64,000 nucleotides of DNA, taken from Ketogulonicigenium vulgare WSH-001. GTDB lineage: Bacteria; Pseudomonadota; Alphaproteobacteria; Rhodobacterales; Rhodobacteraceae. Under the pieces are notes generated by a model that had not been told where the DNA came from, searched no databases, and saw only the letters and a list, made by a program, of their open reading frames with translations. Location: the NCBI RefSeq assembly GCF_000223375.1, contig NC_017384.1, forward strand, positions 2,696,001-2,760,000, read 5' to 3'. The position numbers were made by a program, and so were the translations under genes. The stretch's first letter is position 1. Each line of letters begins with the position of its first letter. This document shows, piece by piece, positions 13,948 through 23,378 of this stretch.

Positions 13948-16344
13948 ATGAAATTCACCCTCTCATGGCTGAAAGACCACCTCGACACCACCGCCTCGGT
14001 CGAGGAGATCACCGAGGCGCTGACGGACCTTGGTCTGGAAGTCGAAGGCGTCGAGGATAAAACCGCACGTCTGCGCGGCTTCAAAATCGGTAAAGTGCTG
14101 AACGCGGTTCAGCACCCCGATGCCGACAAGCTGCGCGTCTGTACTGTGCTTACGGCGGATGGCGAACAGCAGATCGTCTGCGGCGCCCCCAATGCCCGCA
14201 CCGGGATCACCGTCGTCGTCGCATCTCCCGGCACCTATGTGCCGGGCATCGACGTGACCATTCAGGTCGGCAAGATCCGCGGCGTCGAATCCCACGGCAT
14301 GATGTGTTCCGAGCGCGAGCTGGAGCTGTCGGACGAGCATGACGGCATTATCGAGCTGCCCTCGGGCGAGGTCGGTCAGGAATTCGTCGATTGGCTGGCG
14401 GAAAACCAGCCTGCCAAAGTCGATCCGGTGATCGAGATTGCGATCACCCCAAACCGTCCCGATGCGCTGGCCGTACGCGGCGTTGCGCGTGATCTGGCGG
14501 CGCGGGGCCTTGGCACGCTGCGCGCCCGCGACGTTCAGGCCATCGCGCCCAGCTTTGCCACTGATGCGACAATCGCCATTGCCGCCGATACGCTGGATGA
14601 TGCGCCCGTTTTTGCGGGCCAGGTGCTGCGCGGCGTGAAAAACGGGCCGAGCCCTGTTTGGCTGCAAGATCGCCTGCGCGCCATTGGCCTGCGACCGATC
14701 AGCTTCCTTGTCGATGTGACGAATTTCTTTTCCTACGACCTGTGCCGCCCGCTGCATGTCTTTGACCTGGATAAAGTCAAAGGTACCGTTCAGGTGCGCC
14801 GCGCCCGTGCGGGCGAGGAGCTGCTGGCGCTGGATGGCAAGACCTATGCCTTGGCAGAGGGGCAGGTGATCGTCGCTGATGACGAAGGTCCGATCTCGGT
14901 CGGCGGTATCATGGGCGGCGAGCGCACCGGCGTTTCGGACGAGACCGTGAATGTGCTGGTCGAGAGCGCATGGTGGCAGCCGATCCAGATCGCGATGACC
15001 GGCCGCGCGTTGAAAATCAACTCGGATGCGCGCTATCGGTTCGAACGTGGCGTCGATCCGGCCTTTACCTTGCCCGGTCTTGATCAGGCCGTCCGTATGA
15101 TTGCGGATATTGCAGGGGGCGAAGCCTCGCAGGTGATCGTTGCGGGCGCGGTGCCGGATGTCGCGCGCGCCTACCGTCTGGATACCGACCGCGTGCAAAG
15201 CCTGGTCGGCATGGAAATCGCGCCCGAGACCCAGCGCGCTACCTTGCAAGCGCTTGGATTTGTGCTGGATGGCGATATGGCCAGCGTGCCAAGCTGGCGT
15301 CCCGATGTGCTGGGCGAGGCTGATCTTGTCGAGGAAGTGGCGCGGATCGCCTCGCTGACCAAGCTGGTTGGCGTGCCGATGCCGCGGATGCAGGCAGGTG
15401 TGCCAAAGCCGATCCTGACGCCGCTGCAACGCCGTCTTGGCACTGCGCGTCGCACGGTGGCCAGCCTTGGTTATAATGAATGCGTCACCTACAGCTTTAT
15501 CGACCAGAAATCCGCTAGCCTGTTCGGCGGCGGCGATGACGCCTCGATGCTGGAAAACCCGATCTCGGCGGATCTGTCGCATCTGCGTCCCGATCTGCTG
15601 CCGGGCCTTTTGCGTGCCGCTGCGCGTAATCAGGCGCGCGGCTTTGCCGATCTGGCGCTGTTCGAGGCAGGTCATGTCTTTTCGGGCGGCGAGCCGGGCG
15701 ATCAAGTCCTGCATGTCACCGGTCTTCTGGTCGGTCGCACCGCGCCGCGCGATGTGCATAAGGCCGCCCGCGCCGTCGATCTGTTCGACGCCAAGGCCGA
15801 TATCGAGGCTGTTCTGGCCGCCGTCGGCGCACCGGCCCGTGTGCAGATCATGCGTAATGGCGCCGATTGGTGGCATCCCGGCCGTCACGGCACCATCTGC
15901 CTTGGCCCGAAAAAGGTCATCGGCACCTTTGGCGAGCTGCATCCGCGCCTGTTGAAAGAGATGGATATCCAAGGCCCTGCCGTCGCCTTTACCATCTTCC
16001 TCGAGGAGGTGCCGCTGCCCAAATCGACCAATGCCGCGCGCCCTGCGCTGGTGCTGAACGATCTGCAGCCGATCTCGCGCGATTTCGCCTTTGTCGTCCC
16101 CAATGCGGTCGAGGCGCTGACCATGATCAACGCCGCGCTGGGTGCGGATAAAGCGATGATCGTGGATGCGCGTGTGTTCGACGAATTCGCGGGCGGCAAT
16201 CTGCCCGAGGGGCACAAATCGCTGGCGCTGTCGGTGCGCATCCAACCGCAAGGCGCGACGCTGAAAGAGGCCGAGATCGAGGCTCTCAGCGCCAAGGTCG
16301 TCGAAAAGGTGGCCAAGGCCACCGGCGCCGTTCTGCGGGGATAA
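13948..16344 (+). CDS. pheT: Phenylalanyl-tRNA synthetase beta subunit
   Basis: This 798-residue protein has the full set of beta-subunit domains. A tRNA-binding OB fold spans about residues 39-150 (VLNAVQHPDADKLRVC), the B3/B4 editing domain about 210-385, B5 about 405-480 and a catalytic-like core follows. A C-terminal FDX-ACB anticodon-binding domain (about 705-797, from PISRDFAFVV) completes it. The TTGGAG before ATG 13948 fits. It ends in a strong terminator. Confidence 0.97.
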   Translation: MKFTLSWLKDHLDTTASVEEITEALTDLGLEVEGVEDKTARLRGFKIGKVLNAVQHPDADKLRVCTVLTADGEQQIVCGAPNARTGITVVVASPGTYVPGIDVTIQVGKIRGVESHGMMCSERELELSDEHDGIIELPSGEVGQEFVDWLAENQPAKVDPVIEIAITPNRPDALAVRGVARDLAARGLGTLRARDVQAIAPSFATDATIAIAADTLDDAPVFAGQVLRGVKNGPSPVWLQDRLRAIGLRPISFLVDVTNFFSYDLCRPLHVFDLDKVKGTVQVRRARAGEELLALDGKTYALAEGQVIVADDEGPISVGGIMGGERTGVSDETVNVLVESAWWQPIQIAMTGRALKINSDARYRFERGVDPAFTLPGLDQAVRMIADIAGGEASQVIVAGAVPDVARAYRLDTDRVQSLVGMEIAPETQRATLQALGFVLDGDMASVPSWRPDVLGEADLVEEVARIASLTKLVGVPMPRMQAGVPKPILTPLQRRLGTARRTVASLGYNECVTYSFIDQKSASLFGGGDDASMLENPISADLSHLRPDLLPGLLRAAARNQARGFADLALFEAGHVFSGGEPGDQVLHVTGLLVGRTAPRDVHKAARAVDLFDAKADIEAVLAAVGAPARVQIMRNGADWWHPGRHGTICLGPKKVIGTFGELHPRLLKEMDIQGPAVAFTIFLEEVPLPKSTNAARPALVLNDLQPISRDFAFVVPNAVEALTMINAALGADKAMIVDARVFDEFAGGNLPEGHKSLALSVRIQPQGATLKEAEIEALSAKVVEKVAKATGAVLRG

Positions 16345-16350
16345 AGGGAT

Positions 16351-16382
16351 AAAAGGGCGGTGCGCTGGCACCGCCCTTTTTC
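16351..16382 (+). terminator. Terminator after pheT
   Basis: AAAAGGGCGGTGC (16351-16363) and GCACCGCCCTTTT (16368-16380) form a perfect 13-bp stem with loop GCTG and T-rich 3' side. It also serves the convergent GST gene from the other strand. Confidence 0.9.
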
Positions 16383-16384
16383 AT

Positions 16385-17080
16385 TCAGCCACGCGGCGGA
16401 ATGTTCAAGCCGCGCTGCACGGCAGGGCGGGCAAGAAAGCGGGCGACATAGGCCTGCACATTTTTGCACTCATCCCAGCCAATCAACGGCTTGGTCCCGT
16501 AAAACTCGAGGCTGTTGATCCAGGGCGCGATGGCCATATCGGCAATGGAATATTCGCCGGTGATCCAGTCCTTATCTGCCAGCTCTTTGTCCAGCACCTG
16601 CAGCAGACGGGCGGCCTCGTTCAGGTAACGCTCGCGCGGGCGGGGGTCTTCGATGGCGGCACCGGCGAATTTGCTGAAAAAGCCCATCTGGCCGAACATC
16701 GGGCCAACGCCGCCCATCTGAAACATCAGCCATTGGATCGTCTTGAACCGTTGCGCGCCGGTGCCGATGAATTGGCCGGTCTTGTCCGCAAGGTAAATCA
16801 GGATCGCGCCGCTTTCGAACAGACCAATCGGCGCACCATCGGGGCCGTTCGGGTCGATGATCGCGGGGATCTTGTTATTGGGGTTCAGCGACAGGAACGC
16901 GGGGCTTTTCACATCGGCATCGGCCAGCGTGATGCGGTGCGCCTCGTAATCAAGGCCCATTTCCTCAAGCGCGATCGAGACTTTGACGCCGTTCGGGGTC
17001 GGAAAGGAATAAAGCTGGATCACATCGGGGTTCTGAGCGGGCCAGCGGTCGTTGATCGCAAAGGCGGAAAGGTCAGCCAT
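16385..17080 (-). CDS. Glutathione S-transferase, Nu-class (YfcG/YghU-like)
   Basis: This 231-residue protein has an N-terminal thioredoxin-fold domain with QLYSFPTPNGVKV. The Thr-Pro-Asn-Gly motif binds glutathione disulfide in YfcG/YghU enzymes. GLFESGAILIYLADK is the glutathione-binding Glu-Ser pair. An all-helical C-terminal domain follows (about residues 115-225). Such enzymes act as disulfide-bond reductases rather than classic transferases. ATG 17080 (MADLSAF) is chosen because upstream sequence is not conserved. It is divergent from mscL. Confidence 0.88.
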   Translation of the reverse strand: MADLSAFAINDRWPAQNPDVIQLYSFPTPNGVKVSIALEEMGLDYEAHRITLADADVKSPAFLSLNPNNKIPAIIDPNGPDGAPIGLFESGAILIYLADKTGQFIGTGAQRFKTIQWLMFQMGGVGPMFGQMGFFSKFAGAAIEDPRPRERYLNEAARLLQVLDKELADKDWITGEYSIADMAIAPWINSLEFYGTKPLIGWDECKNVQAYVARFLARPAVQRGLNIPPRG

Positions 17081-17266
17081 AAGAAGTCCTAAAATTTGAG
17101 GGATCGTCCCCGATAACCTAGTCACCCGATCTGTGAATAAAAAGATGCGCTGTGGCAGCAGTCTGTTGCCGTCAGCGCAACGCTGGACAAACGGGTTAAT
17201 CCCTCGCAGAATCGCGTGACGCGTCCCGTGCCGCGAAGCATGGGTAAAAAACGAATGGGGACAGAT

Positions 17267-17698
17267 ATGTTCAATGAATTTCGCGCCTTTATTGCACGCG
17301 GCAATGTCATCGACCTTGCGGTCGGTATCATTATCGGTGCCGCATTCACGGCGATCGTCAATTCGCTGGTGGCTGACCTGATTAACCCGATCATCGGTGT
17401 CGTCACGGGCGGCATCGACTTTTCGAACCTGTTCATCAACCTTGGTGCAGGTGAATATACCAGCCTTGCTGCGGCAAAAGCCGCTGGCGCGCCCGTCTTT
17501 GCCTATGGCTCGTTTATCACCGCGATTATCAACTTTCTGATCATCGCATGGGTCGTGTTCTTGCTGGTCAAGGCGGTGAACAAGATGACGCAGGCCGATA
17601 AGAAAAAGGCCGAAGCCGCCGCCGCCGCCGCGCCCAAAGGCCCGACGCAGGAAGAGCTGCTGGCCCAGATCCGCGACCTTTTGGCCGCCAAGAACTAG
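17267..17698 (+). CDS. mscL: Large-conductance mechanosensitive channel MscL
   Basis: The 143-residue inner-membrane protein begins [20 protein letters not shown], the conserved amphipathic helix and TM1 start, with TM2 at about residues 80-103. The C-terminal cytoplasmic helix bundle has an alanine run and [15 protein letters not shown]. It opens under membrane tension to release solutes during hypo-osmotic shock. GGGGAC precedes ATG 17267. The downstream Lrp-type gene follows after 15 bases and may be co-transcribed. Confidence 0.96.
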   Translation: MFNEFRAFIARGNVIDLAVGIIIGAAFTAIVNSLVADLINPIIGVVTGGIDFSNLFINLGAGEYTSLAAAKAAGAPVFAYGSFITAIINFLIIAWVVFLLVKAVNKMTQADKKKAEAAAAAAPKGPTQEELLAQIRDLLAAKN

Positions 17699-17713
17699 GT
17701 CCGTTGATCCGCC

Positions 17714-18172
17714 ATGCAGCTTGATGCCACCGACAAACGCATTCTGGATGTGCTGCAAAAGGAAGGGCGGATCACCAACGCGGAATTGGCTGATCGAATC
17801 GGCCTATCGCCCTCGGCCTGCCACCGCCGCATGCAGCGGCTGGAGGCCGAGGGCTTTATCCGTGGCTTTGTCGCGCTGCTGGACCCGCGCAAGGTGCAGC
17901 GGCAGACGACGGTCTTTGTCGAGATCACCCTGTCGGGACAGGCAGACGAGGTGCTGGACAGTTTCGAGCGCGCCGTCGCCCGTGTGCCGCAGGTGCTGGA
18001 ATGCCATCTGATGACCGGCGCCGCGGATTATCTGCTAAAGGTCGTCGCCGAAGATACCGAAGATTTCGCCCGCATCCATCGCCGCTTTTTGGCGAAACTG
18101 CCGGGGGTTGCGCAAATCCAATCGTCATTCGCGCTGCGCACGGTGGTCCAGACAACCGCCCTGCCGCTATAG
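17714..18172 (+). CDS. Lrp/AsnC-family transcriptional regulator
   Basis: This 152-residue protein has an N-terminal helix-turn-helix (MQLDATDKRILDVLQ ... NAELADRIGLSPSACHRR) and a C-terminal RAM/ligand domain with GAADYLLKVVAED. Members bind amino acids and control amino-acid metabolism genes. Its effector is unknown. It is not next to an obvious target; mscL is upstream and a strong terminator follows. Confidence 0.9.
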   Translation: MQLDATDKRILDVLQKEGRITNAELADRIGLSPSACHRRMQRLEAEGFIRGFVALLDPRKVQRQTTVFVEITLSGQADEVLDSFERAVARVPQVLECHLMTGAADYLLKVVAEDTEDFARIHRRFLAKLPGVAQIQSSFALRTVVQTTALPL

Positions 18173-18176
18173 AAAA

Positions 18177-18209
18177 CCCCCGGAAAGGCGAACCTTTCCG
18201 GGGGCTTAT
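18177..18209. terminator. Terminator between the Lrp gene and rpsU
   Basis: CCCCCGGAAAGG (18177-18188) and CCTTTCCGGGGG (18193-18204) give a perfect 12-bp stem with loop CGAA, followed by CTTATT. It lies between convergent genes. Confidence 0.85.
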
Positions 18210-18258
18210 TCCCGTAACCCGTCAGCCTGGGGCCGATGGGTGTGCATTCGGAAGGATC

Positions 18259-18465
18259 TTAGATAAGACCTTCGCGCTGCAGCTTCTTGCGGGCGAGTTT
18301 GCGCTGACGGCGGATGGCCTCGGCTTGCTCGCGGGCTTTCTTGACGGAAGGCTTCTCGAAATGTTGCTTAAGCTTCATTTCACGGAAGACACCTTCGCGC
18401 TGCAGCTTCTTCTTCAGAGCCCGAAGGGCCTGATCGACGTTATTGTCGCGAACGCTAACCTGCAT
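18259..18465 (-). CDS. rpsU: 30S ribosomal protein S21
   Basis: The 68-residue basic helical protein begins [20 protein letters not shown], the S21 signature. It helps the 30S subunit recognise mRNA. The segment KKLQREG occurs twice (about residues 19-25 and 60-66), encoded by near-identical DNA. It is transcribed alone from the promoter at 18517-18545. Confidence 0.97.
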   Translation of the reverse strand: MQVSVRDNNVDQALRALKKKLQREGVFREMKLKQHFEKPSVKKAREQAEAIRRQRKLARKKLQREGLI

Positions 18466-18516
18466 GTGGTTTTCACCACCTTTCTAAGTTGGATTTGCAA
18501 AATTGCAGGAAGCGGC

Positions 18517-18545
18517 CATATAGCAACCCCTTGGGTTTTTGTCTA
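18517..18545 (-). promoter_or_regulatory. Promoter of rpsU
   Basis: On the minus strand TAGACA (18545-18540), a 17-base spacer and TATATG (18522-18517) form a strong sigma-70-like promoter, giving a leader of about 45 bases. The COQ9 gene diverges from the same interval. Confidence 0.6.
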
Positions 18546-18575
18546 GTCTGCGATGAGGGACAAAAGGGGCGCAAG

Positions 18576-19199
18576 GTGGAAGCCAAACGGCAAGCGATGA
18601 TGCAGGCGATGGGCCAGCACGTTCTGTTCGACGGCTGGTCAGAGGCGGCGTTTCTGGCGGCGGCGGATGATGCGGGCGTGGCGGGGGCGCAGGCCCGCGT
18701 TCTATTCCCGCGCGGTGCGCTGGATGTGGCGGTGGCGCTGCACAAGGCGGGTGATGCACGGGCGCTGGCCGATCTGGCTGCCGATCCTGATGCGCGCTTT
18801 CGTGATCGCATGGCGCAGGCGATCCTGCTGCGGCTGCATCACGCAGGTGATCGGCATGTGGTGCGGGCGTCATCGTCACTCTTCGCGCTGCCCCAGCATA
18901 TGGTCGAGGGCGCGGCGCTGATCTGGGGCACGGCGGATGCGATCTGGACGGGGCTTGGCGATACCTCTCGCGATTTCAACTGGTATACGAAACGCGCGAG
19001 CCTTGCCGTCGTCTATAGCGCCAGCCTGCTGTTCTGGCTGGGGAATGAGGATGAGGCCGAGGTCGCCGCCTTTGTGGATCGCCGCATCGCGAATGTGATG
19101 GCCTTGCAAGCGCCGCCCCTTAAAACCTTGGCCAGCACGCTGCTGGCGCCGCTGCGCGCCCCGACCGCTCGCGATGATTTGCCGGGCCGCTGGGGCTAA
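18576..19199 (+). CDS. COQ9-family protein (ubiquinone biosynthesis)
   Basis: This 207-residue protein matches the COQ9 family (RpsU-divergently transcribed protein): FDGWSEAAFLAAADDAG near the N-terminus and RDFNWYTKRASLAVVYSAS in the lipid-binding region. COQ9 presents ubiquinone intermediates to the hydroxylase COQ7. I start at GTG 18576, preceded by AAAAGGGG, because the upstream sequence lies in the rpsU promoter. The etfBA genes follow; electron-transfer flavoprotein feeds the ubiquinone pool, so the grouping makes sense. Confidence 0.85.
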   Translation: MEAKRQAMMQAMGQHVLFDGWSEAAFLAAADDAGVAGAQARVLFPRGALDVAVALHKAGDARALADLAADPDARFRDRMAQAILLRLHHAGDRHVVRASSSLFALPQHMVEGAALIWGTADAIWTGLGDTSRDFNWYTKRASLAVVYSASLLFWLGNEDEAEVAAFVDRRIANVMALQAPPLKTLASTLLAPLRAPTARDDLPGRWG

Positions 19200-19261
19200 G
19201 GCCGCTTGTGGCCGGGCGGGATCAGGGTTTATCACTCTGCCCGTATGAATAGGAGAAGCGG

Positions 19262-20017
19262 ATGAAGATCCTCGTGCCGGTTAAGCGCGTGGTCGACCAT
19301 AACGTGAAGGTGCGGGTGCGTCCCGACGGCACGGGAGTCGAGCTGGCCAATCTGAAAATGTCGATCAACCCCTTTGACGAAATCGCCGTAGAAGAGGCGT
19401 TGCGTCTGAAGGAGGCAGGTTTAGCTGTAGAAGTTGTCGCGGTTTCGGTCGGCACCAAAGCATCCGAGGATGTTTTGCGCAAAGCCATGGGCATGGGGGC
19501 GGATCGTGCCATTTTGGTGCAACTGCCCGAGGGGAGTGATGCACCCGAGCCGTTGGCCGTCGCCAAGCTGTTGAAAAGCGTCGTTCTTTCCGAAGGCGCC
19601 AGGCTGGTCATCGCAGGCAAGCAGGCGATTGATGACGATATGAACGCGACCGGCCAGATGTTGGCGGCGCTACTGGGTTGGGGGCAGGGCACCTTTGCCT
19701 CCGCCGTGGCCGTTGATGGCGATGTCGCGACGATCACGCGCGAAGTCGACGGCGGCTTGCAAACTGTCGCGCTGCCGCTGCCCGCAGTCGTCACCGCCGA
19801 TCTGCGCCTGAACGAGCCGCGCTTTACCTCGCTGCCCAATATGATGAAGGCCAAGAAAAAGCCGATCGAGGCGGTCGATGCCGCAACCCTTGGTGTCGAT
19901 CTGACCCCGCGTCTCAGCGTGTTGGAAACGCGCGAACCTGCGGCGCGCGCTGCGGGCGAAATTGTGGCTTCGGTGGACGAGCTGGTGGCAAAGCTGAAAG
20001 CGGCGGGAGTGATCTGA
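19262..20017 (+). CDS. etfB: Electron transfer flavoprotein beta subunit
   Basis: This 251-residue protein starts [19 protein letters not shown] and carries the ETF-beta AMP/adenine binding region with [13 protein letters not shown] (residues about 118-130). It pairs with EtfA to carry electrons from acyl-CoA dehydrogenases to the quinone pool through ETF-QO. AGGAGAAG precedes ATG 19262. Its stop overlaps the etfA start by one base (TGATG). Confidence 0.96.
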   Translation: MKILVPVKRVVDHNVKVRVRPDGTGVELANLKMSINPFDEIAVEEALRLKEAGLAVEVVAVSVGTKASEDVLRKAMGMGADRAILVQLPEGSDAPEPLAVAKLLKSVVLSEGARLVIAGKQAIDDDMNATGQMLAALLGWGQGTFASAVAVDGDVATITREVDGGLQTVALPLPAVVTADLRLNEPRFTSLPNMMKAKKKPIEAVDAATLGVDLTPRLSVLETREPAARAAGEIVASVDELVAKLKAAGVI

Positions 20018-20940
20018 TGGCTGTTCTGGTTCTGGCCGAAGTGCAATCGGGCGCGCTGGTCGCGGATGCGACCGCCCGTACGATCACCGGCGCGCGCGCC
20101 TTGGGCGATGTGACAGTACTGGTCGCGGGGCCTGCCGCTGCGGCTGATGCGGCCGCACATATCGACGGCGTATCGCGGGTGATCTGGGCGCAATCGCCTG
20201 CGCTGGATCACCAAATCGCCGAAAGCATGGCAGATTTGATCGTGCCGCTTGCTAGCGCATATAGCCACATTTTGGCCCCAGCAACGGCGACCGGCAAAAA
20301 CACCTTGCCACGCGTCGCGGCGCTGCTGGATGTAATGATCTTGCCCGATGTGATCGGTATTCTGGGCGCGGACACCTTCCTGCGTCCGGTCTATGCCGGC
20401 AATGCGGTGCAAAAGGTGCAGTCGCGCGATGCAATCAAGGTGATCAGCCTGCGCACCACCGCCTTTGCCCCCGCAGGTGCGGCAGCCAGTGCGGCGCCTG
20501 TCATCAGCGTCGATGCGCCCGCCGCATCCGCCCTGTCGTCCTGGGTCGAGGATCGGGTTGCAAGTGGTGATCGCCCCGACCTGTCTGCCGCTGGGATTGT
20601 CGTCTCTGGCGGGCGCGGCTTTGGCTCGGAAGAGGGGTTCGCGCTGCTCGAGGCCTTGGCAGATAAGTTGGGCGCGGCCATCGGTGCCAGCCGTGCAGCG
20701 GTCGATTCGGGCTATGCGGCGAATGACCTGCAGGTCGGCCAGACTGGCAAGATCGTTGCGCCGCGTCTGTATATCGCCGTCGGCATCTCGGGTGCGATCC
20801 AGCACCTTGCGGGGATGAAGGATTCGCAGGTGATCGTCGCGATCAACAAGGACCCCGAAGCCCCGATCTTCCGCGTTGCGGATTATGGCTTGGTCGCCGA
20901 TCTTTTCACGGCCGTGCCCGAACTGACGGCAAAGATCTGA
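20017..20940 (+). CDS. etfA: Electron transfer flavoprotein alpha subunit
   Basis: This 307-residue protein has an N-terminal domain and a C-terminal FAD-binding domain. [14 protein letters not shown] lies near residue 190, [23 protein letters not shown] binds FAD, and NKDPEAPIF is the conserved closing motif. It is translationally coupled to etfB. Its last 58 bases are shared with the 3' end of the opposite-strand DUF6473 gene, an unusually long convergent overlap. Confidence 0.96.
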   Translation: MAVLVLAEVQSGALVADATARTITGARALGDVTVLVAGPAAAADAAAHIDGVSRVIWAQSPALDHQIAESMADLIVPLASAYSHILAPATATGKNTLPRVAALLDVMILPDVIGILGADTFLRPVYAGNAVQKVQSRDAIKVISLRTTAFAPAGAAASAAPVISVDAPAASALSSWVEDRVASGDRPDLSAAGIVVSGGRGFGSEEGFALLEALADKLGAAIGASRAAVDSGYAANDLQVGQTGKIVAPRLYIAVGISGAIQHLAGMKDSQVIVAINKDPEAPIFRVADYGLVADLFTAVPELTAKI

Positions 20941-21668
20941 TCATTGGCAGGCGGCGGCACCAGCCCCGCCGCCTGCAACACCGGCGCAAGGCGATGCGCG
21001 ATCTCACTATGGCCCGCCGTATCGATGATGCCGCCCGCACCGCGCCGGGGGCGAATTTGCAGCATCGTATGCCCCTCTCCGGCCAGTTGCATCAGCGCGG
21101 ATTGCCCCATCAGGGACAGATCCTCGGCATCGCCCAGAAACAGCAGACTTGTAGGTCTGTCCACGTGATGCAGGAATTGCTTGATCCGTGCGGCCCAAGC
21201 TGTGCGAATTTCAGCCTCTAGCGCCTGGCGCAGTGGCTGCGGCAAAAGCGCGGGCAACATGTCGACCGTTGTCACCTGATCCAGCGCGATCCCCCGGCAC
21301 AGATCCCGGAACGGCGCGGCGAATCGCACCAGCACATGGTTGCGCTGCGGGTCGACCGTGTAAAATCGGTTCGAGATCATCGCGGGCGACGTCAGTTCGA
21401 TCACCACATGGCGTGCCTTGCGGCCGATATCGCGCAATGTGTCATCGCGGATGATCGCCTCTAGCCCGCCGCCATCGCTGGCGAAATTGATACAGGCGAT
21501 CCCCATCTGCTCGGCCAGCAGGTCGGGATAGGGGCGGGTGGTTGTCGCGGCAAAAGTCTGGGTGCCGCCGAAAAAGGCAATGAATTCCTGATCCAGCGCC
21601 TGCTGCGGGGCGCGGAACAGCAAAGGTGAAGTGCCATAATGACAGATTTTGGGCCCGATAGAGCACAC
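20883..21668 (-). CDS. DUF6473-type protein, function unknown
   Basis: This 261-residue frame has the features of DUF6473 proteins: YGTSPLLFRAP near the start, AFFGGTQTFA and SNRFYTVDPQRNHVLVRF in the middle. This alphaproteobacterial family resembles SGNH hydrolases in general shape. No activity is known to me. The GTG at 21668 is the best start available; an ATG nearby is in another frame, so the N-terminus is uncertain. The 3' end overlaps etfA by 58 bases because no earlier stop exists in frame. Confidence 0.7.
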   Translation of the reverse strand: MCSIGPKICHYGTSPLLFRAPQQALDQEFIAFFGGTQTFAATTTRPYPDLLAEQMGIACINFASDGGGLEAIIRDDTLRDIGRKARHVVIELTSPAMISNRFYTVDPQRNHVLVRFAAPFRDLCRGIALDQVTTVDMLPALLPQPLRQALEAEIRTAWAARIKQFLHHVDRPTSLLFLGDAEDLSLMGQSALMQLAGEGHTMLQIRPRRGAGGIIDTAGHSEIAHRLAPVLQAAGLVPPPANDQIFAVSSGTAVKRSATKP

Positions 21669-21745
21669 CGCGCAGTCCCCCGCACATGATCGTCTTGCGC
21701 TCAGTTGACCCTAATCAGGTTTAAAAAGACCTAACGGTGGCGGCT

Positions 21746-22012
21746 TTAATCCGGCTCGCCGAAACGATTGGCGACCAGCGCTTCCAACGCATCCATCAAG
21801 GCCGCAGCCTCGGGGCCAGAGGTCTCAACCTCGATCTCGGTGCCTTTGGCCGCGCCCAGCATCAGCAGCCCCATGATGCTGTCGCCCGAGGCCTCAAGCC
21901 CGTCTTTGCGCACCAACGCGCTGGCATCGAACCGTTCAACAGTCTCGCTGAGGCGGGCCGAGGCGCGGGCGTGCAGCCCCTTGATATTCACAATCGAGAG
22001 CGTACGCAGCAT
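21746..22012 (-). CDS. ptsH: Phosphocarrier protein HPr of the regulatory PTS
   Basis: This 88-residue HPr has the phospho-His site GLHARAS (His14) and the HprK target Ser45 in GDSIMGLLML. It receives phosphate from an Enzyme I encoded elsewhere and passes it to the EIIA upstream. With HprK, RapZ and EIIA next door but no sugar permease, this is a regulatory relay that reports on phosphoenolpyruvate and nitrogen/carbon status. It lies 18 bases after the EIIA stop. Confidence 0.93.
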   Translation of the reverse strand: MLRTLSIVNIKGLHARASARLSETVERFDASALVRKDGLEASGDSIMGLLMLGAAKGTEIEVETSGPEAAALMDALEALVANRFGEPD

Positions 22013-22030
22013 ATCAACAATGTCGGGGGG

Positions 22031-22447
22031 TCAGTTTTCGCAGTGGCAAAGGGTGCCATCCGCAGCCATCATTTGGCTATTTATGTATTTTCGCCCGGCG
22101 GTAAGGGCAGCAGTGACCGCATCTTCGACTGGTTTCTGGCGACATTTGGCCAGCTTAATCAGCATGGGCAGGTTGGCACCATAGACCATACGTCGGTTCG
22201 ACAGATTGCAGGCCCGCATCGACAGGTTCGATGGCGAGCCGCCAAACATATCCGTCACCATGACGACGCCGTCGCCGGTATCAACGGCATCGGCGGCAGC
22301 ACAAATCTCGTCCTGTTTGACAGAACGGTCATCTTCGGGGCCTATCGCAATCGCGACGACACCATCTTGTTTACCCACGACATGCTCGACCGCCGAAAGA
22401 TATTCGCGGGCCAATCCACCATGAGCGACGATCACAATACCGATCAA
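22031..22447 (-). CDS. PTS EIIA component, mannose type
   Basis: This 138-residue EIIA-Man domain protein has the phospho-His in IVIVAHGGLA (His9) and TDMFGGSPSN. No EIIB, IIC or IID partner is present, so in alphaproteobacteria it acts as a signalling terminus of the phosphorelay. ATG 22447 overlaps the rapZ stop by four bases, so translation is coupled. Confidence 0.92.
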   Translation of the reverse strand: MIGIVIVAHGGLAREYLSAVEHVVGKQDGVVAIAIGPEDDRSVKQDEICAAADAVDTGDGVVMVTDMFGGSPSNLSMRACNLSNRRMVYGANLPMLIKLAKCRQKPVEDAVTAALTAGRKYINSQMMAADGTLCHCEN

Positions 22448-23367
22448 ATCCGTTGTCCTGTGTTGGTTGACCGCGCATTCGCGGCCTGCCGATCCAGTTC
22501 TCGATGACTTATAGACACGGGCCAGCCGAGAGCTTCAAGAGCATTCCGCATTTCTTCTGCCATCATCACCGAACGATGTTGGCCTCCGGTGCAGCCAAAT
22601 GCGATAGAGAGATGGGTTTTCCCCTCAGCCTGCCAGGCGGGAAGCAGAAATTCCAGCAGATCGCGGGTCCGCGTATTGAATTCACCAAAGCGCGAATCAG
22701 CCCTGACGTAATCCGCTACAGCCCCGTCCCGGCCATCAAGGGGGCGCAAGTCGGGGTTCCAATGCGGGTTGCGCAAGAAGCGGCAGTCAAACACCATATC
22801 CGCCGCGCGCGGCAGGCCGCGCTTGTAGGAAAAGGATGTGACCGTCACCGACAGGCCCACGCCCGCGCCATAGGTTGCCTCGATCTCGGCGCGCAGCTCG
22901 TGGATCGTCAGGGCGCTGGTGTCGATTAAAGTGCCAGAAATCGCGCGCACCGGCTCGAGCAAGGCGCATTCGCGGCGGATGCCCATCTGGGGCGCCTCGG
23001 CCGGTGACAGGGGGTGGCGGCGACGGGTCTCGCTGTAACGGCGGATCAGCACGTCCTCGCTGCAATCCAGATACAGCAGCTCGCCCTGCACGCCGGGGAT
23101 ATCGCCCAGTTGGCGCAGGGCCTCGAACAGGGCGGGCACGGAAAAATCGCGGTTTCGTGCGTCAATCCCCAGCGCCAAGGCGCGCGCGGGCGGCGGGCCG
23201 TCGAACAGACGCGGCAAAAGCGACAGCGGCAGGTTGTCGATCACCTCAAATCCCATATCCTCGAACGCGCGGATGGCCGTCGTGCGTCCAGCGCCTGACG
23301 GGCCGGTCACGATGACAATGCGCGGATCGGGGTCTTGCTGTGTTATCGGCTCGGCTGGCGCGTTCAT
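22444..23367 (-). CDS. rapZ: RNase adapter/nucleotide-binding protein RapZ
   Basis: The 307-residue protein has an N-terminal P-loop (GPSGAGRTT, about residues 21-29; Arg replaces the usual Lys, common in this group) and DMGFEVIDNLPLSLLP. Its C-terminal half has AFGCTGGQHRSVMMAEEM, the RapZ signature that binds small RNA and glucosamine-6-phosphate in E. coli. Whether it controls glmS here is unknown. It starts 11 bases after hprK. Confidence 0.94.
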   Translation of the reverse strand: MNAPAEPITQQDPDPRIVIVTGPSGAGRTTAIRAFEDMGFEVIDNLPLSLLPRLFDGPPPARALALGIDARNRDFSVPALFEALRQLGDIPGVQGELLYLDCSEDVLIRRYSETRRRHPLSPAEAPQMGIRRECALLEPVRAISGTLIDTSALTIHELRAEIEATYGAGVGLSVTVTSFSYKRGLPRAADMVFDCRFLRNPHWNPDLRPLDGRDGAVADYVRADSRFGEFNTRTRDLLEFLLPAWQAEGKTHLSIAFGCTGGQHRSVMMAEEMRNALEALGWPVSISHRELDRQAANARSTNTGQRI

Positions 23368-23378
23368 CTCCTTGGCCC

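Noticed and set aside
13963..16371. Open frame of about 800 codons antisense to pheT
   Set aside because: It lies wholly over pheT, is rich in His and Arg from GC-rich mirrored codons and has no recognisable domain or ribosome site.
18259..18465. Internal duplication in rpsU as a rearrangement
   Set aside because: KKLQREG occurs twice in other S21 proteins in similar form, so it is likely normal for the family.
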